Below, piece after piece: positions 51,704-64,000 of a stretch of DNA of 64,000 bases. The position numbers were made by a program, and so were the translations under genes. The stretch's first letter is position 1. Each line of letters starts with the position of its first letter. Source of the stretch: Tillus elongatus (Eukaryota; Arthropoda; Insecta; Coleoptera; Cleridae); the NCBI GenBank assembly GCA_964006375.1, contig OZ023266.1, forward strand, positions 20,840,590-20,904,589. The letters are read 5' to 3'. The notes beneath the pieces were generated by a model. It did no database searches. It saw only the letters and a program-made list of their open reading frames with translations, and was not told the DNA's origin.

Positions 51704-52065
51704 AAACCTCGGTGGTTCGGGGGTAGGAACGTGTGCCTCTGAACTGAAGGGTGCTGGGTTTGATCGCAGGCTACTCCTTTCACTTTTTCAGTACAAACTA
51801 TAACATTAACATCAACCGAGGTTCTGGCATTGTATTTGAGCAAGTTGAATGTCTGCACGTACCACCCTTCGGAGGGAGCGTAAAGCCGTCGGTCCCGTGT
51901 CCATGCGATGTTGGGCACGTTGAAGATCCCTACCCTCCTTACAAAAAGGCTGGGGTTCGACAAAATTTCCAGGATAGTGAGGTGAAACTGCTCCCTGGCG
52001 TCGGTGATTGGCCATAGTCGCAGAAATGGTCCGACGTTAAAGAAACAAAACACACACACACACAT
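51704..52065 (+). mobile_element. tRNA-headed SINE with (CA)n tail
   Basis: Starts CCTCGGTGGTTCGGGGGTAG, an A-box-like block, and GGGTGCTGGGTTTGATCGC, a B-box-like block about 35 bp later: a tRNA-derived pol III head. The body holds CACCCTTCGGAGGGAGCG, AAGCCGTCGGTCCCGTGT, GGCACGTTGAAGATCCC and GGCGTCGGTGATTGGCC, then GACGTTAAAGAAACAAAAC and (CA)n. It matches 61866-62234 (inverted) nearly end to end and a 3' fragment at 37436-37512. Confidence 0.8.
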
Positions 52066-52491
52066 TTTAAAAATTAGCTTTGAGAGGGCGCAACTTTCTA
52101 GCTTTTGAAAAATTTAATCAATTGAACGCGAAATGAAACCACTGGGACTTATATTTCACTGTACTCCTAATAAGTCTTTTGTGCATGATTCTTTTTCCTA
52201 ATAGTTTCCCAGCGAGTTCAAACTTTTCACATAGTCCACTATATTCTTGGGGATTATTTTACCTATTTCCTGAGGTATTAGAGTCATTCCTCCAAGGTAT
52301 TTGAGCTGCTTCATTTGTGCAGTATCTGTAGTTTACACTGTCTACTTGCCCATCTTCCTAAGGTTATATCTTACTGGAGAGTGTCCTGTGAAACGTTCAA
52401 TGATCATTCTCAAATCGTTCCTGTTCAGTTACAAAAACAGTTCAGAGTTCTCTGTAGATATGGTGATGAACCGCGTTGCCTGCCTTAACCT
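52066..52491. other. unassigned stretch, possible decayed coding DNA
   Basis: The minus strand reads a broken frame with KQLKYLGGMTLIPQE and RFTGHSPVRYNL, faintly retroelement-like. Stops are frequent; no family assigned. Confidence 0.2.
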
Positions 52492-54150
<1,659 letters not shown>

Positions 54151-54165
<15 letters not shown>

Positions 54166-54502
54166 AAATCCAATCTATTTAAAAAATATCACCAGTCTGT
54201 TTAAAAACTATAAGCCAGTCTTAAAAAAACCTATGTATTCATATCCCTCGGTTTTAATTATTTAAAGATGGTGTCTTGTGATGAATTTAATAACTCCCAC
54301 TAAAGTAGTATATTGCAGAAGTGTGATTTTTTTTTTAGGAAAATTCACTAAAATCAAATCTATTTAAAAAATATCACCAGTCTGTTTGAAAACTATAAGC
54401 CAGTCTTAAAAAAAGCCTATCTATTCATATCCGTGGGTTTTAATTATTTAAAGATGGTGTCTTGTGATGAATTTAATAACTCCCACTAAAGTAGTATATT
54501 GT
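54151..54502 (+). repeat. tandem duplication of ~185 bp
   Basis: The unit from TAGGAAAATTCACTAAAATC (54151) to GTAGTATATTG is repeated from 54336 with only a few differences (for example CCTCGG versus CGTGGG). It includes the tip of the R1 head, so the duplication happened after that insertion. Confidence 0.85.
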
Positions 54503-56021
54503 TCAACCCTTTCGGTATAAATATTTGACAAGAACCTTGTCGAGATCCAGCAACTGCTGCAGGTAACTACAACCAATATTATTTTTCAATTTCTTTCATT
54601 CATTATCTGTTTTCCAATATATCCATTTTTAAACTATGCTTTCCTTTTATTGTAACATATTTGCAAGTCAAAATATAAAAAGTATGCTGATAAAGATAAA
54701 GCTGTACAACAGGCAAGTTCGAAATATTTTAGTAATCATAAAATTTCAAATTCTTTATCTAATATTTTCTTATCGTTTGTTTACCAATTCTGTGCTCTAG
54801 ATATACTTATAGTCGGTGTCACCATTTATTTAATTACGTCTGAACAACAAGCTTTCAAAAAATTGAAGGAGATGTTTAGAACCGTCACCAACTGCTCGAT
54901 TCCCCAAACGTTTCGATACACCTTAATTCCTACTTTTGATCCTTAGCCTTTCTTATGCGCGCGTTTGAGCGTTAAGCTTCTTAGGCGACATGTTTCTTTG
55001 TATGCTTGATGTTTGGAAGAACAAGAAAAAAAAATACCAAAAAAATACTAACAAGGAAACCATAAAACAGGAACAAAATACAGATTAAGGTAAACATTAA
55101 AAAAAAAAGAAAAAAAATTTAGAAACTTGAACCTGTGTTAGTGCGTCTAACCATGTCGAATATTTGTAAATTTGTACGATTATAGTTGAGGACCCAAAAA
55201 GCATAACCTTTCTTACGAAAGCCAGAAATTTATGAACCTTTTTTGGTTCAGTGGCAAAATTGTTTACTACAAAAATAAACCAATAAGCTGCATATACTTA
55301 ACGTTACCTGATGACTTAGTAACATCAAATATCTAATAAACCGTTTAAATTTTTAGGATATACGATTCTAGGAAGACATTAATTAAAGTTAAGGGTAGTA
55401 GCGAATTAAATTGCTCAGAATATGCCAGCCTGGGCTACCGATATTTCATCATATTATTTGACGGTGACAACAGAATATCTCCTTTATGATAAAGTGTAGT
55501 GGAAGTTAATTGTGGCTGAGAAGAATTTTAATAATTTCAGCGATGCGAAGTATCTTTTAATAGTATCACGATGGCGGTGAATAAATTTCTTGCGATTCCT
55601 GATATTAGAGCAATTCTAATGTGGTTGTATCCACAAAAGCGACTATGTGACATTATGAAGAGGGGAAATCGCTAGTCTATCAAACAAAGGATATACATTA
55701 TTTTGTCTTATCGAAAACAAGCTTCAAATTACCTTGGAATTTCGATACTACAAGAAAAATACCATTTGCTCCTTGCTTAAGTTTCTGATCCCTTTTATCT
55801 ATCATGATTTACTTAATAGATTGTACAAGAACGATATCATCTACTCATTGCTTAAGATATAGCCTTTAGTTTCTGATTGTTTTTATATACACTCTGTACC
55901 AGATTTGTGCTGCATGTATTGCTATCTCGGTTATTATAAGACCTACAAAGTCAATTAAATAGCTAAGGTTACTCAGTGTACTGGTGCCATTTCAAAACTG
56001 CCATCATATTTTATGGATTAT
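54503..56021. other. non-coding stretch
   Basis: About 1.5 kb of AT-rich DNA without a recognisable gene or repeat. Confidence 0.4.
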
Positions 56022-56535
56022 TTTTAGTGAGTTTTCTTTAAAAAAAAACTCACTAATGAGAAGATCCGGACTTTTGAATTTTGAAAAGATTTCTTCAAAT
56101 GAGTGCTAACTAGGCCCCCTCTAAACCATATCTAGGGTCAGTTTTAATTTTTATAAATTCGTAAGCTAGAAAATCGGCTCAGGTTTTTTCGGAAAATTAT
56201 GTGTTTTCTTTAAAAAAAATATGTATATCTCCGGAAATACAAAGTAAGGCAACAAATTTGGTACGCTGGTTTCTGTCATAAAGACTATTCTATGTACCAA
56301 AATTAGGATCTCTACGTGAAAATACAGAAAAGCTAGAGGTAAATTAATTTTTAATCAATTAAATCTGATTAAAGAATGTTAAAATGTCAAAATTGTGAAT
56401 TATGGTAGGAGTACGAATGTGAGTGAAAAATACGACACGAACTGACAACCAAGCTCATAGATCTGTGTCTAAGTCGTTATTTTCCTTCATTTCGTTAAAA
56501 TATTAGCAAAAAATCCATTGTAAATAAACATTGTT
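56022..56535 (+). mobile_element. R1 repeat copy n, TA tract lost
   Basis: Head hairpin TTAGTGAGTTTTC...AACTCACTAA with paired changes (GAG/CTC) that keep the stem, GAGAAGATCCGGACTTTTG, CTAGGGTCAGTTTTAATTT, then directly body (GCTAGAAAATCGGCTCAGG) with no TA tract. Confidence 0.75.
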
Positions 56536-56610
56536 TGGTGTAAATAGTAAAGATATTAGACAATTAACATACTATCAGATATATCTGCCAGTACATACAT
56601 CTGTCATGTC

Positions 56611-56690
56611 GACCGCGGCCGAGTGGGCTAAGCCCTGTACATCAGATAATCGAGTCCCATATGACGAGTTCTAATCCTAGTTAATGACTT
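56611..56690 (+). ncRNA. tRNA-like sequence, probable SINE head
   Basis: GACCGCGGCCGAGTGGGCTA (A-box-like, as in long-arm Leu/Ser tRNAs) and GACGAGTTCTAATCCTAG (B-box-like) about 55 bp apart. Arms pair poorly, so a working tRNA is unlikely; no second copy is seen in the window. Confidence 0.4.
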
Positions 56691-57056
56691 CACTTTTTAA
56701 CAATTTTTTTCAGTCTCATTTAAATTTACCGTTATCTGATCAGATCGTTGTCATTCCGATGAAGCTTTTGCAAGATTTTGTATAAAAAATTATTTAATAA
56801 AGACGAGATAAAAACTATTAAGGCCTAATTCAATTTGAATAGCATATCTGGCTGTGTGTTCTTGCCCTAACTTATTGAACCCGTTCCATATTTAATACTC
56901 GTAGACTTTTCCAGTTGCTTCACAAGTGCTTGTTTTAGTGAATTTTGTTTAAAATATTCACTAATGAGGAGATCCGGACTTTTGAATTCAAAAACTTATT
57001 TAAATAGGCGCGAACTAGGCCCCCTAGAACACATATCCAGGGACAATTTCAATTTA

Positions 57057-57059
<3 letters not shown>

Positions 57060-57127
<68 letters not shown>
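57060..57127. repeat. (TA)n(GA)n compound microsatellite
   Basis: 57 bp of TA followed by about six GA units, in R1 copy o. Confidence 0.96.
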
Positions 57128-57224
57128 TGCCCTGCCTTCCGAAGGGTGGAGTGGTCGGTCGAAAAAATGCCAATACAAGAGTCTCGAGCGCCACTACTTT
57201 CTAAATAGACAATTTAGAAAGTGT
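57128..57224. other. GC-rich piece within R1 copy o
   Basis: TGCCCTGCCTTCCGAAGGGT and GGAGTGGTCGGTCG differ from other R1 copies at this point. Probably a small insertion or retroelement scrap; CTTCCGAAGG is palindromic. Confidence 0.35.
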
Positions 57225-58157
57225 GTGTGTGTCACACCGATAACTCAAAGAATAATGGGCCGATTTTGATCAAATTTACTGAGTACCTTCCTTTTGTAGC
57301 TTCGATAAGTTCCTTAGCCAGGAAAATTGGCTCATGTTTTCCTGGAAAATTTTGTGTTTTCTTTCTGGAAGAACTTATAAATCCGGAAAAAACAAAGTAA
57401 GTGCAACCAGATGTGGCACACGTGTTTGTTTAGGTCTCTAAGTTTAAAGACAAAAAAGTTATAGGCATTATGGGCAAAATTGGGGTTCTCCTCAAAACGT
57501 TAAAGTCGCGATTTGAAACGTCAAAATTGGCAACATTTAGGCAAAGAATCTGAAAGAAATACGGATTATGTAAAAGTGTTGTGCAAACCATTAAGTTTCA
57601 GCTTCAATTCAGCATCATTGCCCTTTATTTTACTAAAATATTTTCATAAAATTCATTTCAATTAGACCCTTTCTCTGATGCTTTGGCAGTAGATTTAGTT
57701 AAGTTTATGGTTTAACGGTCTATACTTTTTTAGCTAATTTTCGTAGAAAAAATTCGTTATTGAGACCGCGACTTTTGAATTATAAAAATATTTCTTCAAA
57801 TGTGCGCAAACTAGATCCCCTGGAATCCATATCCGGGCATGCTTTCTGTTTACATATATACAGGGTGACGCATTTCTACGGTAAAACTCAATATAATTGT
57901 TATTATGCAAGATACGAGAAAAAATTGTATGTTACCTATAGGGTGTCTTGAGCTGCATCTTATAAAATTATTTTGACAATCACAGTCACAATAAGTCGTT
58001 GGTGATACTTACATTTTTTTTTGGAACATTCCTCATATCATTTTTGCATTTTTCTTCAAAATATAATGCATGTTTGTAACAAAATTTAGACGCATTAAGT
58101 GCGCTTTGGTATCGGATTTTCACTAAACTCCCATAATTAAGCAAATTTAGTGCCCGA

Positions 58158-58300
58158 TTCTTAAAATATCTTGCGTTTGGTTCATGCCGCTCACGAAATG
58201 CATTTTTGGATACCTCTGCGTTCGTTGTAGAGTTTCTGTGGGCCACGAAATAAGTTTCTAACATGTTTAATTTTTCTTTATTATTATAATTAAGAGCCAT
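58158..58300 (-). pseudogene. DUF4817-like HTH fragment of a DD41D transposase
   Basis: Minus-strand ATG: ALNYNNKEKLNMLETYFVAH, RNSTTNAEVSKNAFRERHEP and NARYFKN, about 48 residues of the N-terminal HTH, then repeat DNA. It differs from the fragment at 46034, so a different lineage, yet it breaks at nearly the same place in the domain. No catalytic part is present. Confidence 0.65.
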
Positions 58301-58646
58301 GTGTCATGGTCAGGTATTTGAAGATAAGTTCGAGGTAATGTAAATTAAATTTATAACATTAAGTGCCATTTTATATAAAATTTAATACAAGATAAATTAC
58401 TAAAAGTTAAAAGAAATTATGTGGCTGCTCAGTGTATTAAAAGTGATCTAATGCAATTCTGAAAAATATGAGGGTTCATAACTTATAATTTGGATGGCGT
58501 CAGACATACAAATAAAAATCAAAGCTGCGTTAATTTCATTTATTAATAAATAATGATCCGTTGTAATCCAAAATTACTACAATTTATTGTGATAGATGAA
58601 AACAGTTATAAATAAAATTTTTGAATTTCGATAGAGGTTACAGATT

Positions 58647-58650
<4 letters not shown>

Positions 58651-58735
<85 letters not shown>
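58651..58735. repeat. (TA)n microsatellite
   Basis: 85 bp of TA abutting the 3' end of the candidate exon. Confidence 0.97.
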
Positions 58736-58736
<1 letters not shown>

Positions 58737-58987
58737 CGATGGCCATTGAACGGGATATAATGGTTGGTGTCACAAAGGCTGATGTAACAAAAGCTAGTAT
58801 CTCTACGCCATTCAGGCCATTTGAGAATAGGTGTACGTGTTGGTAGTCCAGGATGTGCCACACAGGTGAGGGTATCGCCCCAAAGACTGGTTAAACGGAT
58901 CATATGTGGCTTCGCGTACATGTCGTCGTTGCCTCTGATGATTTTAACTGGGTTTCTGGTGAGCTTAATCTGACCGTCTTTTTTCAT
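58736..58987 (-). CDS. candidate host exon, function unknown
   Basis: Minus-strand frame open for 83 codons in an island of roughly even base composition. Predicted: MKKDGQIKLTRNPVKIIRGN, DDMYAKPHMIRLTSLWGDTL, TCVAHPGLPTRTPILKWPEW, RRDTSFCYISLCDTNHYIPF, NGH. Codon use looks like real coding DNA, and rare residues (five Trp/Cys pairs) are well represented. The frame runs into a TA tract at CATCGTAATATA, where GTAATA could be a weak donor. Upstream, the sequence before the first codons ends in AG (AATGAAAAAAG), so the Met may not be a start. No family recognised. It could be an isolated exon or a captured piece of a gene. Confidence 0.4.
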
Positions 58988-60024
58988 TAGAGTGAATTTC
59001 TATTTCCTAGATACCTCTTTGTATTAATATTCCTTTTAGATATTTTCTATCACCAGTAATAATGGATATGGCAATAGTGTCTAAATAATGCACAATAAGC
59101 CAAAGGTTGCAGTGCTATCGGGGCAGCAAAGCCCCGGACGAGCCCCTAGGGAGAAAAAAGATGTCTAAATAACAGATGGCTTTTCTACACTTTGTGTTTC
59201 TCATATTTTGCTAAACTGAAAACCATAGACAAAGCAGCGACTAACTTCATTTTGCAAAGCGATGAATATTGTAATATTGCAGAACCCCGGTATCTAATAA
59301 AGAGAAAAACCTTGTACTAAACAATTACACAGCAATTGGAATCAAGGCCAGTCTGATATATCAGAATAAATGAGACCTGTTTCCTAACTAGGGGAATAAA
59401 TCACTAATGATACAAAATTGAGATTGATTATTTCATGATTAAAAATCAATTATACGACTAAAATAGAAAGCGAGACGATCGCGCTTCGAGTTGGCTTTGT
59501 TTTATTTATTTTCCATTGTTTTCTCGGATGAATATGAGGAATAGTATTTAAGCGGAAGGTAGGGAAATACAGCTCAACCAACCCGTATAATGTATTGTAG
59601 CAAAACAGGGTTTAGAGGAGTGGGTTTCGCCAGTGAATAAAAGGCAATTTGAACAGACTAATTAGCAAGTTTTAATCGTGTTATAATCGTCCTTTTATGG
59701 TGGCGCACTATGCTACCACTATGATAATGGAGTTGTGGCTTTTATTATTAACATCAAGCCAGATGAATGCCCCATATCTAAACAGGGTAAGTACCAATCT
59801 GAGATGCTCGGAATGTTTACAGCCAAATGTTGCGGTTTTGTAGAAGCGCCAGTTAATTTCGAATTTTAAATGGACCATTTCATATTCTGAGCTTGTTATG
59901 CGAATATTATGATACTCCTCTATCAGCTTTTTACTAGATAATTAATACACACCGCCTCACACACAGCTAACTTTATTTATTTATTTATTTATCTGTTTAT
60001 ATTACTTTTACAGTAATAAAAACT
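58988..60024. other. apparently single-copy non-coding region
   Basis: No R1/R2 words and no credible frame. A GC-rich palindromic patch (CGGGGCAGCAAAGCCCCGG at 59119) stands out. Confidence 0.4.
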
Positions 60025-60466
60025 CGGGACGCAGCAAGTGCGTTATGGTAGTGAATTTTTATTAAATGCTTCAAATTTAAATAACTCAATTTTCTATAAA
60101 CTTAGAGAGTTTATTTTTAATACGTGGTAAGGTCTTGCCTAAGGCAAGATATCCACAAAATTTCATTAAAATAACTTTGTAATTTTCGGAGAAAAAAATT
60201 TTTTTCGAAAGAAAATTTAAAATTTGAACTCAATTTTCTCTAAACTTAGAAAGTTGAATTTTGGTACGTAGTAAGGCTGAGGCAACATATATAGTAAATT
60301 TCATTAAAACAGCTTTGTTACTTTCGGAGAAAAAAAACTTTTTCGAAAGAAAACTCAAAATTTTTCCGGAAAACCCCGTCCAATTTTTCTGGATAACGAA
60401 CTCATCCAAGTCATTAATAAAAGAAAGGCACTTGCTAAGTTTCATCGGTTAATTATTTTTTGAGTT

Positions 60467-60536
<70 letters not shown>

Positions 60537-60540
60537 AACA
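60025..60540 (-). mobile_element. R1 repeat copy p
   Basis: Plus-strand order: R2 end (CGGGACGCAGCAAGTGCG at 60028), body with a ~120-bp direct duplication (TTCTATAAACTTAGAGAGTT and TTCTCTAAACTTAGAAAGTT), AATTATTTTTTGAGTTATCA, TA tract; the head is missing. Confidence 0.75.
60470..60536. repeat. (TA)n microsatellite in R1 copy p
   Basis: 67 bp of TA with one GTATA near the end. Confidence 0.97.
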
Positions 60541-61246
60541 TATAAAAATTAAACCTATTTACAAATGAACTTTAATAGGATATTATGCTGTGACAATACC
60601 TCTCTCAAGCAGTGGCGATTTCTCCTAGTGAGCTAGTTGTGCGCCGCACACCCTAAAATATAATCAAAATGTGCACAGTTATATATGTTTTATTTCTTTT
60701 TCCCTTAGTCTTAATACACTACATATTTTATGACAATCGATTTAATTTACTTATTTGATTTCATAAATAGTCGGTTAATAGTGACTTGGAATGAAGTAGA
60801 TACCACATCTTCAAACATATTCAGAGAATATGAGTAGATCAACAGCAACTGGGAATGAATTCGGTCAGTCCCCCAGCCACGTGTTTAAAAAACACTGGCT
60901 GTATGAGTGGTTACAACTCTACCTCTAAAAAGACTGTAACAGCGGCAGAAGCAGAAGTCAATGAAAGCCGTGTGTGTTCAGGAATAAACTATTGACTATT
61001 AATAACAAAAATTGACTAAAAACGATGCGAGTTGTAAGGAAAAGAATAATTCTACTACAGAGGTGATAAATGATAATAAATTACAATAGGGTTATATATA
61101 ATCGTAAATGCTGCCAATGATTAACAATCAGTGAATTCAGTATTATTGACATTTCTCTGAAACTTAAAAATGAATTTCATGAGTCAATGACAATAATAGC
61201 AGCTGTCATGGACTAATCAACAGCAACCACATACTTGATCTATGAT
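60541..61246. other. non-coding stretch
   Basis: No recognisable gene or repeat. Confidence 0.4.
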
Positions 61247-61862
<616 letters not shown>

Positions 61863-61865
61863 GAA

Positions 61866-62234
61866 TTGTGTGTGTGTGTGTGTGTGTTTGTTTCTTCAAC
61901 GTCGGCCTATTTCCGCGACTATGGTCAATCACCGACGCCAGGGAGCAGTTTTACCTCACCGTCCTGGAAATTTTGCCGAACCCCTGCCTTTCTGTAAGGA
62001 GGGTAGCGATCTTTAACGTGGCCAGCATCGCATGGACACGGGAACGACGGCTTTACGCCCCCTCCGAAGAGCGGAACGTGCAGAGATTCAACTTGCTCAA
62101 ATACAATGCCAGAACGTCGGTTTATGTTAATGTTACAGTTTGTACTGAAAAAGTGAAAGGAGGACCTTGGGATTGAATCCAGTACCCTTCGCTTCAGACG
62201 CACACGTTCTTACCTCTGAACCACTGAGACTCTA
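61866..62234 (-). mobile_element. tRNA-headed SINE with (CA)n tail, inverted copy
   Basis: In reverse: GAGTCTCAGTGGTTCAGAGG (A-box-like), GTACTGGATTCAATCCCAAG (B-box-like), the same body as 51704-52065 and a (CA)n tail, seen as TG at 61868-61887. A-box and B-box agree better with tRNA consensus than in the 51.7-kb copy. Confidence 0.82.
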
Positions 62235-63655
<1,421 letters not shown>

Positions 63656-63660
63656 TTGGT

Positions 63661-64000
63661 GAAACCCTTGACATTCTCAAAAATAAACACAAAATTTCCC
63701 ACGATACCTTAGCTCTTGTAGAACACTGCACATCTAACACTTATTTCCATTTTCAAAACAAATTTTACAAACAAGTTCGAGGTGCTCCAATGGGTTCACC
63801 CGTCTCTCCTGCATTGGCCAATATTTTCATGGAAAACTTCGAGACACAAGCCCTCAACTCATCCCAACTTAAACCAACCTGTTGGTTAAGATACGTTGAC
63901 GACATTTTCGCTGTCTGGCCACACGGCAAAGAATCTCTAGACGAATTCCTTTCTTATCTAAATAACATCAACCCCCAAGTCCAGTTCACCATGGAAATGG
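63661..64000 (+). CDS. Penelope-like reverse transcriptase, partial (runs off window)
   Basis: Open to the window end, about 113 codons. HKISHDTLALVEHCTSNTYF, FQNKFYKQVRGAPMGSPVSP, ALANIFMENFETQALNSSQL, then WLRYVDDIFAVWPHGKESLD and EFLSYLNNINPQVQFTMEM. QV.GAPMGSP.SP.LANI and YVDDIFA.W are RT motifs of Penelope-like elements. This stretch has no stop or frameshift, unlike the 31.8-kb relic, so it may be from a younger copy. The N-terminus is cut by the LINE junction; the C-terminus and any GIY-YIG domain would lie beyond the window. Confidence 0.88.

Larger units (their letters stand above)
56935..58145 (+). mobile_element. R1 repeat copy o, composite
   Basis: Head hairpin, GAGGAGATCCGGACTTTTG, TA tract, an inserted ~110-bp GC-rich piece, GTGTGTCACACCGATAACTC body to AGACCCTTTCTCTGATGC. 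Then comes a second head-like segment (TTGAGACCGCGACTTTTG) running into TATATACAGGGTGACGCATT at 57857, the shared arm and a partial R2 end to about 58145. It abuts an HTH fragment, like copy l. Confidence 0.75.

Noticed and set aside
51704..51770. Functional tRNA gene (also 62170-62234 and 56611-56690)
   Set aside because: Only A- and B-box-like blocks are present; arms do not pair into a cloverleaf, and the sequence continues into SINE bodies.
51685..52065. 88- to 126-codon ORFs on both strands (also at 61868-62203)
   Set aside because: They lie fully inside two copies of a tRNA-headed SINE.

Overview
The window looks like repeat-dominated, non-genic nuclear DNA from an arthropod, most likely an insect with a large AT-rich genome. 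Evidence: relics of DD41D-type Tc1/mariner transposases with an insect-type HTH (DUF4817-like), a piggyBac relic, Penelope-like elements, Jockey/CR1-type and other LINEs, tRNA-headed SINEs, an LTR with arthropod TATA + TCAGTT initiator spacing, and about 30 long (TA)n tracts. The species cannot be named from the sequence. No intact host gene is visible. The best host-exon candidate is an 83-codon, GC-richer open frame at 58.74-58.99 kb (minus strand).

Layout. 0-5.3 kb: unique AT-rich DNA, a minus-strand DD41D transposase relic, a retroelement 3' end and a solo-LTR-like unit with heat-shock-element-like repeats. 6-12 kb: a LINE relic, then a piggyBac relic split in two by repeat insertions. 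12-19 kb: repeat copies, a palindromic unit with hammerhead-ribozyme-like motifs (15.8 kb) and one full copy of a ~1.4 kb repeat called R1 here. 19.9-23.9 kb: a long-TIR DD41D element with two apparent small introns. 24-30 kb: mostly unique AT-rich DNA with TA tracts. 30-33 kb: a second copy of the LINE and a Penelope-like element whose two halves lie in opposite orientation. 35.2-37.2 kb and 37.7-41.0 kb: two more DD41D elements, the second inside the TA tract of an R1 copy. 42.3-46.8 kb: a second hammerhead-like palindrome and a long inverted-repeat element filled with R1 copies. 47.2-50.2 kb: a retroelement N-terminal relic and a DD41D element whose left arm carries a reverse copy of its own 3' coding end. 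50-54 kb: perfect-hairpin repeats inside TA tracts, a SINE and a 364-bp (CA)n. 56-62 kb: more R1 copies, a tRNA-like sequence, a SINE. 62.6-64 kb: a deleted LINE and the start of a Penelope-like reverse transcriptase running off the end.

How the parts relate. Two home-made repeat names are used. R1: ~1.3-1.4 kb, with a hairpin head (TTAGTGAATTTT...AATTCACTAA), a conserved ~110 bp segment ending CCGGGGTCAGTTTC, a (TA)n tract, a body starting CACCGATAACTCAAAAAATA, an internal CAGGGTGGCCCATAAGTC motif and a ~310 bp palindromic tail ending TGCTGCGTCCAGA. R2: that palindromic tail on its own, MITE-like. R1 supplies many of the TA tracts, and the TA tracts act as landing sites for TA-targeting mariner-type elements and for hairpin repeats, giving deep nesting. 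All transposase and reverse-transcriptase genes seen carry stops, frameshifts or deletions, so mobility would have to come from copies elsewhere.
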